64,000 nucleotides of DNA from Gymnothorax reevesii (GCA_029721435.1 CM056587.1:14913667-14977666); one strand, 5' to 3'. Shown: positions 21,685 through 32,900, numbered from the stretch's first letter. Translations and numbers: made by a program. The notes: a model not told the origin generated them from the sequence alone.

Positions 21685-23309
21685 TCAAACAGTTGAGTTC
21701 TTCTCCTCATCTCTGACCTGCCCAGTAAAATCACACAGAAAATATCTTAGAAAATGCATCGCCAATTTTGATTACCATTTCTGCTAATAATGAGAAAAAT
21801 CAGTGTGTAGAATCATCACACTTGACCCAGTATTAGCGTATACGAGGTTGATTTCCCATGGCGACAGACACATTTCTTTTATTTACCTTCTGCAAGGCTC
21901 ACCCAGACAAATCTAAATATAGAAGCGGCTGATTTCTGCGCCGTTAAATCCAGCATCAGAGCAGTTGGACACAAAGCTCACGAAAGGAGTCAGTACAAGG
22001 CCCCTTTTCCCGCTTTCAGCTCATGACTAAGCTCACTCAGCTCGCGTGTACACACTCACATGCACATACGCAAACACGCACTTACACAAATATACACTCG
22101 CACTCACACACATATGCAAATACAAGCTCAAACACACATGAAAATACCCACACACAGATACGTAAATACACTCACACATAAATAATAATGCGCAACCAGA
22201 CACATATGTGTGCAAACACGTGTCCAAAACACACTCACACACATATGCAAATACACACTCATAGTCACATACACAAATGCATACTCAAGCACACATGAAA
22301 ATACATGCTGACACACACATGCAAGTACGCACTTACACACATGAAAATACACACACATGCAAATACACACATACAATATGCACATCAACACACTCACACA
22401 CATGCTCACAAGTACACACGTACAAACACATACACTCACACACATGCTCACAAGCACACACGTATGTGAATACACACTCACACACTCGTACACTAATACA
22501 AAATTACGTGCATATATGCAAATACACACTAACACACGCACACCAACACACTCAAAGTGCTCACAAGTGCGCACATATATACACACATACACACACTAAC
22601 ACCCATGCTTACAAATGCACTTGCATGCACACACACTGGTAAACACATACACAAACACGCACTCACTCACGCACACAAATATACGCACAAGTACACGCAC
22701 ACACACACAAAGGCACACTCACTCGTGCACTTCAACACACATAATCAAGCGCACAGGTACACACACGCACACTCACTCATGCACTTAAATACGCAAACAC
22801 AAAAGTACACACGTGCACATAAGCACACACACGCACGCTCACTCGCACCTTACCATTTTCCTCTGGTTGCTGAGACAGAAGGTGCATATAGGCCTGAGCG
22901 TGGGGCTGGTGACACGAGCGCCGCCCTGCAGGACGCTCTGGTACCTGAGGCAGGGCTGGCCGTCGGGGCTGTCCTCGGCCAGCAGCAGCACGTTGGCAAG
23001 GTGCGAGATGTAGCTGGAGGCCAGGCGCAGCGTCTCGATCTTGGACAGCTTGCGGTCGGCGGGCTCCGTGGGAATGAGGGTGCGCAGCGCCGAGAAGGCC
23101 GTGTTGACGCTGTGGGTTCGGTCCCGCTCCCGCGCGTTGGCCGCCTGACGCTGCTTGCTGACACTGGCCAGGCCCCGGCTCCGCCGCTTCCCCTTGGCTC
23201 CCTGCGGAGGGCTGGCCCCCCCGGTAGACTTGTCGGAGCTCTCGCTGCTGCTGTCCAGCTCGTCGGCGTCGGAGGGGAAGCCGCTCTTGTCGCTCCCTGT
23301 GGACTTCAT
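21685..23309 (-). CDS. Scleraxis/paraxis-family bHLH transcription factor (two coding exons)
   Basis: This is a sequence-specific nuclear regulator. Family members (SCX, TCF15) pair with E proteins and control tendon or somite mesoderm. Exon 1 codes at 22854-23309, starting at an ATG with a strong Kozak context (GCCGCCATG). It includes a serine/acid-rich N-terminus, a basic region ([11 protein letters not shown]), helix 1 ([19 protein letters not shown]), helix 2 ([19 protein letters not shown]) and the family tail [12 protein letters not shown] phase-0 donor follows AAAATG. The matching acceptor is at 21718-21719, with exon 2 at 21685-21717 ([10 protein letters not shown], stop), giving 162 residues. 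An upstream in-frame ATG at 23420 would add 37 residues. The helix-2 tail resembles paraxis, while TEPADRK and the short charged C-terminus resemble scleraxis. I do not assign a symbol. Confidence 0.85.
22040..22853. repeat. CA-rich degenerate satellite in bHLH intron
   Basis: About 800 bp is built of variants of 'cacacacatgcaaatacacactc'. It starts immediately at the bHLH exon 1 donor and fills the start of the intron. Low complexity on both strands creates long spurious open frames rich in Cys/Val or His/Thr. None of these is a gene. Confidence 0.85.
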
Positions 23310-23572
23310 GGCGGCGCAGTGGCGAGTGGGGACTGCCTGCGCGCCGCGGCCTGGATGGGGGCTGCCCATCACTTTGTGAGGAGTGAAAATAGCACCTGAG
23401 ACCAGCTGCCACCGATCCAATGACCGGGGGGTCTGCCGCGTCCCCTTGGCTGTTCAGCATGCCATTTCTTGAATGACGGATCCTTTCTGGGCCCGGAGCA
23501 TGTGGCCGTCTGCAAATGGAAAGGCAGGTGGAGCCTGGGAGACACCTGTCATGGTCTTTGGAGGCAAGAGGG

Positions 23573-23583
23573 TATATATATAT
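23573..23583 (-). promoter_or_regulatory. TATA box of the bHLH gene
   Basis: An 11-base alternating TA run lies on the minus strand, 264 bp upstream of the favoured start codon. Transcription would start near 23545, leaving a leader of about 235 bases. An E-box-like CACCTG is nearby at 23543. Confidence 0.55.
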
Positions 23584-23605
23584 CCCACCTCCAGCTCCCC
23601 CGCCC

Positions 23606-23844
23606 CGACACCCTCTTACCCTCCTACCCCTTTCTTGCCCCCCTACACCCTCTTACCCTCCTACCCCTTTCTTGCCCCCCTACACCCTCTTACCCTCCTA
23701 CCCCTTTCTTGCCCCCCTACACCCTCTTACCCTCCTACCCCTTTCTTGCCCCCCTACACCCTCTTACCCTCCTACCCCTTTCTTGCCCCCCTACACCCTC
23801 TTACCCTCCTTCCCCTTTCTTGCCCCCCTACACCCTCTTACCCT
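23606..23844. repeat. 37-bp pyrimidine-rich minisatellite (left part, split by provirus)
   Basis: The anchor 'tttcttgccc' recurs exactly every 37 bp at 23631, 23668, 23705, 23742, 23779 and 23816, with almost no divergence. Because 37 is not a multiple of three, all three forward frames stay open as Pro/Leu/Ser-rich pseudo-ORFs. Diverged CCCTCTTACC units continue at 37386-37620, on the far side of the provirus. Confidence 0.92.
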
Positions 23845-24497
23845 TGTGGAAACATTTTTTATTGATTAATTTAATTATTATTAATTGCTTATCCTTGCTT
23901 GCTCATATTCTGTTTTAGTTCACAACTTCATAGGCCTGGAGTGTGTGTGTGCTTGCATATTTCTGATTTAGCAGGGGCCTGCATAACTCTACTGGTGTGT
24001 CATGACATGTAGCCTATCTAAAGTCATGACAACTTGAACGTCTGTACCAAGGGCAAGATGTTTTTCTCTTTCTCTAAGTTTATGTGTTCATAGAAAGCTC
24101 CGGAATCCATAACAAGATAAGCTGGAGCCAGAGCTAAGAGAGAAGGCAGGTGCTCTCATCCCTGGCAAGATGTGTGTGTATCCCTAGACAACTTGATGTG
24201 GTTACGTACCAACTTGACTCAGTTGCCTGTGACGCAAGGCTCGCGTGATGTGTAAATCAGCACGGGGGAAGGAGAACGCCATGGAGTATTCCTACAAATA
24301 CCAGAGAACTTTCTAATTGTGTATCCTCCATTTTGACCTGAGCTTCTGTATGTGGGGATCCTTTTTTGCAAAAAAGTAAACGGACTTTGGCTTGGATATT
24401 AACTTCTCCGCCTCTGACTGTTTTTTTTTCCTGAGTTGTCTTGAGTTTTCTCTTGTGAAGGTAATACTTGGAATGTAAAATCAAAATTCCTTTAACA
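23845..24497 (+). repeat. Provirus 5' LTR
   Basis: It begins TGTGGAAACATT and ends TTCCTTTAACA. It matches 36733-37385 base for base as far as I can compare by eye. It contains no open frame of note. Confidence 0.92.
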
Positions 24498-24498
24498 T

Positions 24499-24517
24499 TG
24501 GGGGCTTCGTCCGAGAT
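24499..24517 (+). promoter_or_regulatory. Provirus primer-binding site, tRNA-Pro-like
   Basis: TGGGGGCTTCGTCCGAGAT begins one base after the LTR. It matches the tRNA-Pro primer site used by many gammaretroviruses, except for one inserted T and one G-to-A change. Confidence 0.65.
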
Positions 24518-27180
24518 TCCAATATCTCACCTGCACTCCCTGGAGAATCGGCGCCGACTGAAATCCGTGCGCACGGTCGTCCAGGGGGCGTTGTGGAAAG
24601 ACCTCAGCCCGGGGCAATTGTGAGGCCCTAGTGGGTATATAGGAGGCCAGTACGGGAGGTTCTCCAACAAATTGGAGTGGAGGTGCGGGTGAGTGACGGA
24701 ATTTATTACTGAATTCGGCTTAGTTGTTGTGAGGCAGAGAAAGTAATATTGCCAATTATGGGACTGATGAACAGTAAAGAGGTTGCTGTGGTTGTTGTTG
24801 TAAGGACTGCTGTTCTGGGACTGATGATGACGAAGTGTGACTGAGACTGTGCAATTTGTTGAAAGTTGACATAATGGTTCAGAGAATCATTGTGGCTCTG
24901 AGACTGAGGAGTGTGTAGAATGCTGACATAATGATTCTGGGAATCATTGTGAGCAAAGGAATTTGGGTTTCAGTTGAAATAGAGCATTGTTTGTGTATGT
25001 TATCAAAGCAACAATGGTGTCAGATCATAAGAAAATTTAAGCCTTGGATCTTTTCCAATGTGAATGAATGTGAGAGAGAAAAGTGCACTAAGGTATGTGT
25101 GTGTCCTGAGCTCAGACTGCCTGTGCGTATGTGGAAATCAATGTGAATGAACCTAACTCAGTGTCTGTAAACAACTGCATTGCTGGCATATTTGTTAGTT
25201 CTGTCTTTGTTAGATTGAATCTATTCCATGAAGTGCATAAAGATGTTTTCAATAAAATTAGCATGGATTTGAGAATAAGTTAAGGTGCCAGTTGATTAGC
25301 TAATATTTACAGTATTTTATGGAATTCTTCGAGTAATTGTAGGATTGGTAAAAAGTGAAGTTGATCAGAGTAAGTGAAATTAGTTGGTCCGAGTAAGTGA
25401 AGTTGGTGTAAGTGGAGTCGGTTAAAGCACGAGTTTAGCCATTTTAATGGCTGTGGTTGGTTAAAGTAAGTGGCATTAATTTGGATGGTAAACAGAGAGC
25501 AGGAGTTTAGCCATTTTAATGGCTGTGGAGTTGTAGAGGGACGAAGTTGCAGAAGTGCACAGCAATTGCACCAAAGTGGAAAAGTGTTTCTAATGTTGTG
25601 GCTAACTGAATTTCTTTAAGATGCAGGACAAAGTGAATTATTAAAGCATGAAGTAATTACACTATTTGAATTTGTGAGATATTTTTAAAGAGCAAGAAAA
25701 TCTAAGCACTTTTCTGTAAATAATTAGGCTGTGTGAGATTGGTGTGCTAGAAGCATATCTCAGAAAAGAAAATGAAGTGAAGTGGAAACAAGAATAACAC
25801 AGTATGTTCAAAATTTGCCAAAATACTGTGTAACACTGTATGCAATAAGAGACTGTGTGCCAAATTCAATTTAGAGGTTTTTCTATCAAGCATTGAAAAA
25901 TTGCAGTTGCTATCTGAAGTGAAAAAAAAAAAGGTAAAATGATCAGAAAAGTGCCAGTAAATAGAAAATATAATATGATATTTAATGGTATATATTAAAT
26001 TGAGATAAAAAAAAATCAATCAAAGTGTTAGAGAATCATGGATCTTTAGATGGGGAAGCACTAAGTGGAACAAATGTGACTGAAAGCTTTCCTGACAAAA
26101 GAAATGCAATTAAAAATCTTCTCTCCATTTTGAACAGGAATTGTCATCGAGTGTCTCCGTGGCAAAGGAACGGAGTGGACTGATAACCTTAATCTGTTTA
26201 TTTAACTTTTACAGGGAAGTGTCCGAACGAGTTGAATTAAAACATAATTGTTCATTATTGTTTGTCTCTAACTCCTCTTGGAACTTTTCCACAGAGAGCA
26301 CTGCTGAAGAGAAGAAATGAAAATAACCTTGGGTAAAAGTGATAAAGCTGGCCAGCTGGATATGTTTTAGCTTAAAAGTTTACCTTCTAAAATAGATTTG
26401 GGGAAATACAATCTGAAGTGGTAACACAAGACTAAATTCAAAAGTCAACTAGTAACGCGATCACATATTACATTGCTTGCGATTTCTAAATCCATTTTTG
26501 ATTAAGTGAGTCAAATAAAAGGTACTGACTGAAAGGACCTTTATGTGCCAGGAGCCCAAAGTGAAAACTAATATTATATATGTAGCCATTTTAGTGAATA
26601 AAAAATATTAAAATTGTTTTGCTAATTGTAACATGGTCTAAAGTGATTCCACCCGGTTCTGCTGATGATGAGGGGAAATGTAAGAATGGTTGGGGCTAAT
26701 AAGCCCTGACTGTGTATTTCCTCCATGCTTTTAGCGGAACCCTAGACTGAGGTGGATTGCTTAATCACAATTCATTGAGAGGGAAAAAAATATATAAAAA
26801 TGTATTCTCCATTGTTAAAGAAGTCCTATCTAATAATACTGCATGTCCTGGACTCAGGGACACCCCTCTATAAAATCCTGATATTGAATACTTTGTTGAT
26901 GGTTGGGCGTCAGGAGTCGATTAGGGCAACCCATGTGTTGGATTTGCTGTCTGTACTCATGATAGCTGTGTTGATTGTGGCCCTCTGCACTGCAAACATG
27001 TTGATCAGTTTGGCTGAGGCCTTTGCTGACATAGAAACAAGGGCAGCAGTCAAACACACTCTTGTGGGGCTATTACACCAATCTGAAGACTCAATTTCAA
27101 GTGAGCTGCTGTGAGCAGAGCATGATGCTCCCCCACAAGACAATGTCAATGGACATCACATGGAACACAATACGCTGATG
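24518..27180 (+). other. Provirus leader and internal region without recognisable gag
   Basis: The leader shows a possible splice donor (GGTGAGTGAC, near 24690). The remainder is AT-rich and closed in all frames. It contains a repeated 26-bp segment with the palindrome AGCCATTTTAATGGCT at about 25434 and 25507. The open frame at 26800-27114 has hydrophobic stretches but no motif I can name. Confidence 0.5.
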
Positions 27181-27229
27181 TAAGTGTGGGTAGGACCCTA
27201 TGGAAAGCCTATATTACCAACATCCCTCT

Positions 27230-28160
27230 TCCATATTGCTGTAGATTTGGTGCATGGGCAGTGCCATGTATCAAGAGGGGGGACCAAGGGGTTAATAGAT
27301 CAAAGTACAACATGACGAAGTTATAACACACAGGACACACAGGGAAGCGTAGTAGTACAGTAGGGGGCAATCCCTACACCCCCTGGGCCATTCCACACAT
27401 TTCATACATTTAACACTGTGTGAAGCGAAAAGAAGTGACGTGTTATTATTGATGTGACCTTTGCTAAATGAGGTAGAAGCTATAGATGCAATCACAGTAG
27501 CAAAAATCCTGAGTAGGGAAATTGTTCCTAGGTGGGGATTCTAAAAGCATTCAATAGTGATAATGGGCCAGAATTTAGAAATGAAGAACTGGCTTGTTTG
27601 GGAGTAAAATTGGAAATAGAATTGAAAAAACATTAGGCATATCATCCACAATTAGCGGGATTGGCAGAAAGGACGAATGAAACCCTGAAAGCAAAACTGC
27701 GCAAAGCCATGGCTGAGACTAAATGGAATTAGGTAGCATGTCTACCATTTATATTAACTAGCATGAGGATAACCCCACAAGCGGGGGCTGCGGTTGTCAC
27801 CTTATGAAGTAGTACATGGGAAATCTTTTGAGTTATTACATTTACTGCAGAGAACACAAGTAGAAGAAGCGACTCTGGCAGAGTATATGGATAGAATGTT
27901 GACTAACAAACGTGAGCTACAAAATATGCTTCCTCCTAGATCAGTCGTGGAATCGCCGCCTCGTGAGATAAAGCCTGGAGATTGGATCCTGGTGCGGAGT
28001 GTCGGAAAAAAGCGGAAGTGAGCCGGCATGGAACGGTCCATATCAAGTGCTCCTGACCACACAGACTGCAGTAAAAATCCAGGAGAGGGAGGCGTGGATA
28101 CATCAGTCACATTGTAAGGTGGTATCTCCTCCTCCAGCGGGTGTGTAGGTACATCTAGGT
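27230..28160 (+). pseudogene. Retroviral integrase remnant (pol 3' end)
   Basis: Across several frames there is an SDNGPEFRNEEL-like catalytic-core segment near 27560. A segment resembling the catalytic glutamate helix (GLAERTNETLKAKLRK) follows near 27660, then LSPYEVVHGK near 27790. A C-terminal segment (KPGDWILVR) lies near 27975. Stops and frameshifts interrupt it, so no protein can be made. Similarity is to gammaretrovirus-type integrase. Confidence 0.7.
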
Positions 28161-28380
28161 GAGTCAGGATAGACTTGGAGGGAGTCCGGCTACAAAGGGG
28201 GGCGTGGCATATAGAGCCCGTCCGTCTCAAACCCGGTGAAGAGTTTATTTACGCTCCAAGTCAGTAGAGACTCCGGACTTATTCATTAAAAAAAAAAAAA
28301 GGGTTTAATAAAATGGCTTATCTCTCCCTGTGTCTGTTCATTTTTAAACATATGTTGCGCCTTCAATGAATGTGAACAGT
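28161..28380 (+). other. Provirus internal spacer with A-tract and AATAAA
   Basis: A noncoding stretch contains a 13-base A run (about 28289) followed by AATAAAATGG near 28308. It could be a remnant of an internal LTR or polyadenylation region. The evidence is weak. Confidence 0.3.
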
Positions 28381-28948
28381 ATAGTTAAATGCGCCATGGC
28401 AGTGTCTACTGCACGTAATGGATTAGTTTCAATCGACCCCAGTTTACCCCCACTTAATATAGTCGATGTGTCGAAGAAAATGGCACAGGCTTTGTGGGGG
28501 TAACCTAGGGGTGCCAGGGGAAACTATTGATTTTGTGTGGGTATTCACTAATAAGCGACGGGAACAATTCAGAATGACTAACCGCCCTGGGGGAAGGGTT
28601 AGAATCTGGGGAGCCATTTCCCTATGATGAAATTAAATTGTTTGCATTAATGGCTGCACCGACGAGTGCTTGGAAAAACCCTAATTGTAAATGATACACC
28701 AATTTCTTTTCTATGTGACATGGGGGCATGTTGAACTGTTATCAGAAAAGTAAGTGCAATTTTTCCACATCGGCTCAGCACTAATATGACACAAACTTGT
28801 GCTGCGAATGGGGCAACGGGACAGCGTAGCAACAGAGGAACTCAAATTTGAGGATCCTGAAGGATTTGCTACACTCTGCTCTGTAATGGTGTCCACACAG
28901 CGCCCAGTAAACCTCCTGGGGAGGGACGTAATGTCTAAACTGGGGCTC
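28380..28948 (+). pseudogene. Retroviral gag-end/protease remnant, split by Ty3 insertion
   Basis: Near 28690-28735 a frame reads TPISFLCDMGAC, a damaged aspartic-protease active site. Near 28800-28948 another frame carries the distal protease motif (RPVNLLGRDVMSKLG). Stops and a frameshift separate them. It lies downstream of the integrase remnant, the reverse of normal retroviral order. The Ty3 element inserts at its 3' edge. Confidence 0.6.
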
Positions 28949-29937
28949 TGTTGTGTTCCAGGGTTCTGGCCTTTGGCCAGAACAGTATTATTCATGGTTT
29001 TAACAGTTTCATGTTTCAAGATTTCATAGTTCATGCTCATAGTCATAGTATTTCATTATCCATGTTCCATGTCCATGTTTTTACTTTTCCATGTTTTTGT
29101 TTTTGCCAGGTCTGCCATGCCACTCCACCGCTTGTCTGCGTTCCGCCCCGTGCCTTCGTTGTTGCACTTTTCAGAGCTCTGGTTGGCTTTGGTATTTCCC
29201 CTTCCTTCCATGCTGTGCTGGATTCGGGCCTCTCTAAGCTTAATTGGCAATTAACTGTTTTTAAGTTACTAACATTTACTAACACTCACTGGGTGGTGTA
29301 ATTCTTAGATAGGCACATTACTAATACTACTAATTTAGACAGGGAGTTTATTGTCATGATTCCTGCTTTGCTATTTCAAGATCTTGCTGTGCTTTTCTGT
29401 TCTTAACATTCATGCTTGCTTCCAAACTGCATACTTAATTGGTACTTAAGCTGAGCACGCTCATTCTCTTAATGAGCAAGTCTTGTCATCCAATCTCTGT
29501 CCATGTCTTGATCTTGCCATGCCTCTTGTTTCTCTCTCTCCAGGTGTTACCCCTCATGTCATGATTTCCAAGCCTTTATCTGGATGCGGTGGAAGTTGGC
29601 TGGCAGACAGTGTCTCAAGTTTTGTTTCTCGCGTCTCGTTTAGCCAAGTTCTTGTCACGTTCCCTAGTATTTGTCCTAGCCTCTCGTCTTGTGTGTATAT
29701 ATATATATTTAGTATTGTTATTTATTTTTCTTGAGTATCTTGCCTGGAGTTTCCAGTGCCTTTTTGTTTTTTGCCTTTTGCATTTATTGTTTATAGCTCT
29801 GTGCAGCATACTTTAGTTTGTCTTTTGCAACCCTTTGGGCCAAGTTTTTCGTTGGCCCTCGTGCCTGTTTTGTTTTTTGTTTAATAAATCCTCATTTCCC
29901 TTCACCCCGCTTTTGGTGTCTAACTGATTCCATATCA
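28949..29937 (+). repeat. Chromovirus 5' LTR
   Basis: It is 989 bp long, starting TGTTGTGTTCC and ending CCATATCA. A polyadenylation signal AATAAA lies at 29883-29888, near the 3' end. A TATA-like TTTATC near 29575 precedes the putative RNA start around 29605. Confidence 0.93.
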
Positions 29938-29950
29938 GTAGACACTGTCT
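29605..29950 (+). promoter_or_regulatory. Self-priming complementarity: LTR 29605-29615 and PBS 29940-29950
   Basis: The 11 bases AGACACTGTCT two positions after the 5' LTR are the exact reverse complement of AGACAGTGTCT inside the LTR. There is no TGG-starting tRNA primer site. Elements of the Tf1/sushi group are known to prime reverse transcription with the folded 5' end of their own RNA rather than a tRNA. The geometry fits if RNA starts at about 29605. The transcription start is inferred. Confidence 0.65.
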
Positions 29951-29966
29951 CCTAGACACCAGCGGG

Positions 29967-32900
29967 ATGGAGCGCAAGATCGCCCAGCAAGAGGCTGAGC
30001 TGCTGCGTCAACGGCAGCGGATCCGGGAGCTGACGGCAGCACTTACCACTCTGCAAGCCAGCCTCCCCTGGGCGGGTTCCAGTCAGGCTCCCACCATGCC
30101 TGCTACCCAGCCCCTTGCCACCGCTGCACCTGTGCTCCAGCCCGGAGCAGAAGCACCCCAGCTGCAGCCGGTCACGCACCCAGGTCCTGAGCCTTGCCTT
30201 CCACCACCTGAGCGGTACGGCGGAGAACCAGGGTTCTGCAGGGCCTTCCTCACCTCCTGCGAGATGTGCTTCGCTCTGCAGCCTTCCACCTTCGCCTCGG
30301 AGCCGGCCCGAGTCGCTTTCGTCTTTTCCCAGCTGACGGGGCGGGCTCGCCTGTGGGGAACTGCCGCATGGCAGGCTCGGCTGCCCTGTACTACCACCTA
30401 CCAGGCCTTGGCGGGGGAACTGCTGCGCATCTTCGACCACTCCAAGCAGGGGAGAGCTGCAGGGCGAGAGTTACTGAGGATGAGGCAGGGGAGGAGATCG
30501 GTGGCGGACTATGCCATCGACTTCCAGACGGTGGCAGCTACTTCTGGCTGGAGCAAGGAGGCGCTCTGTGACGTGTTCCTCCAGGGGCTGTCCGAACCAG
30601 TCAAGGATCGACTGCTCTTCTGCGAGATCCCTGAGTCTCCAGAGGCCCTTATAGACCTGGCCCTGCGCATCGACAGCCGCCTGGAGGAGAGGGCGCTCAT
30701 CCTTGGCCCTGGCCGACGTTCTGCCCCTTCTGGCCAGATCCAACCCCCGTGCCCTGATCGCGCGTCGCCTCAGGACCAGCCGAGGGGGGACGCCACCACA
30801 CTCTCTCCTGGAGAGGCATCTCCCCTGGAGATCGGGAGGTCCCAGCTCACCCAGGAGGAGCGCCAACGGAGAAGGAGGTCGGGGGCGTGTTTTTACTGCG
30901 GCCAGCAGGGACATGCGGTCCGAGGCTGTCCGTCAAGACAGCGCCCACTAGCGTCTGGAGGAGTAATGGTGGGCTCCTCATCCAAGCAGACCTCCTCCTA
31001 CCGCCGGACCTGCGTTCCTGTGACCCTGACCTGGGAGGGCCGCTCCCGCAAGACCACCGCCCTCATTGACTCGGGGGCTGAGGAGAGCTTTATTGACGCC
31101 AGAGCTGCTGCCGAGTGGGGGGTTCCCCTATGCCAACTTCCCAGCCCATTGTCCATCTCAGGGCTGGGTGGGCAACCCCTTGCCAAGGTGTCCTTCCGGA
31201 CTGCTCCCATCCAGCTGCTGGCGTCCGGTAACCACCGCGAGCAGGTCCAGCTGTTTGTGACTGAGACGCCTCGCTCTCCGATTGTCCTGGGTCATCCCTG
31301 GTTGGCGCAACACGGGCCGGTGATCGACTGGGCCCGCCATGAGGTGCGGGAGTGGAGTGCCTCCTGTTCGGCCAGCTGCCTCCTCGACTCCCGACCTTCT
31401 TGCTCTGTGGGTGGACCAGCTCCCGAGGGGAGGCCAGACATCTCCAGAGTGCCCCCCGAATACCACGATCTGGCTACAGTCTTTAGCAAGTCCCGTGCGG
31501 TGTCCCTGCCCCCGCACCGCCCGTATGACTGTGCTATCGACCTCCAGCCTGGCACAGCACCTCCTAGGGGTCGAGTCTTTGCCTTGTCTGAGCCAGAGAG
31601 GGGGGCCATGGACAAGTACATCCGGGAGTCCCTGGCAGCAGGCATCATCCGTCCATCCTCCTCGCCTGCGGGGGCAGGCTTCTTCTTTGTCAAAAAGAAG
31701 GATGGTTCCCTGCGCCCCTGCATCGATTACCGAGGCCTGAATAAAATCACAGTCAGGAACCGCTACCCACTCCCACTGATGACCTCGGCATTCGACCTCA
31801 TTCAAGGAGCGGCCATCTTCACCAAGCTGGACCTGCGGAATGCTTACCACCTCTTGCGCATCAGGGAAGGCGACGAATGGAAGACCGCTTTTAACACCCC
31901 CAGCGGCCACTGGGAGTACCTGGTGGTTCCATTCGGCCTGACCAACGCACCCGCAGTGTTCCAGAACTTGGTGAACGATGTGCTTGGAGACATGATCGGG
32001 AGGTTCGTCTACGTCTACCTTGACGACATCCTGATCTTCTCCCGGGACAGGACGGAGCACACGAACCATGTTCGCCAGGTGCTCCGCCGCCTCCTCGAAA
32101 ACCGCCTCTTTGTCAAGGCCGAGAAATGCGAGTTCAGCACCACCACTACCTCCTTCCTGGGGCACGTCATCTCCCCAAACCACCTGGGGATGGACGAGGA
32201 AAAGGTCAAGGCTGTGGTGGACTGGCCCGCACCCAAGGACCGCAAGGCCCTACAGAGCTTCCTGGGCTTCGCCAATTTCTATCGGCGTTTCGTCAGGAAT
32301 TATAGTACCGTGGCAGCTCCCCTAACGGCCCTTACCTCCATCAAGGTGCCGTTCCGTTGGACTCCGCAAGCTGAGGTGACCTTCTGTGAGCTGAAGAGGC
32401 GCTTCACCACCGCGCCCATCCTCACCACCCCCGACCCCGCCAAGCAGTTCATTGTGGAGGTGGATGCCTCCAATGTCGGGGTTGGTGCGGTCCTATCGCA
32501 AAGATCCAGCAATGATCAGAAGGTACACCCATGCGCGTTCTTCTCCCACCGGCTGACACCTGCGGAGTCCAACTACGACGTCGGGAACCGGGAGCTGCTG
32601 GCGGTGAAGCTGGCCCTGGAGGAGTGGAGGCACTGGCTTGAGGGGGCAAGGATTCCGTTCTTAGTCTGGACGGACCATAAGAACCTGGAGTACCTCCGCT
32701 CTGCCAAGAGGCTGACGCCCAGACAAGCCAGATGGGCCCTCTTCTTCGACCGGTTTAACTTCTCCCTGGCCTACAGACCAGGGTCCAAGAATACCAAGGC
32801 TGACGCGCTCTCCAGGCGTTTCGATGCTTCCTCGTCCAAGGGAGAGCCCAGCTCCATCCTGCCAAAGACCTGCTTCGTAAACAACGTGTGCCTCCGGATC

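Noticed and set aside
22128..22642. Open frames of 121-154 codons rich in Cys/Val or His/Thr
   Set aside because: They are translations of CA-rich degenerate satellite on either strand. No domain, and composition is explained by the repeat.
22557..23399. 280-codon plus-strand frame across the bHLH exon
   Set aside because: Antisense to the conserved bHLH domain and extended by satellite DNA; no recognisable domain.
23469..23918. Pro/Leu-rich open frames of 117-149 codons in three frames
   Set aside because: A 37-bp minisatellite has a period not divisible by three, so every frame repeats the same peptides. Not coding.
26800..27114. 104-codon frame in the provirus with hydrophobic stretches
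   Set aside because: Could be an envelope or accessory remnant, but no diagnostic motif is visible, so no function is assigned.
29043..29301. ORFs of 64-116 codons duplicated at 34680-34938
   Set aside because: Both copies lie within the LTRs and repeat for that reason alone.
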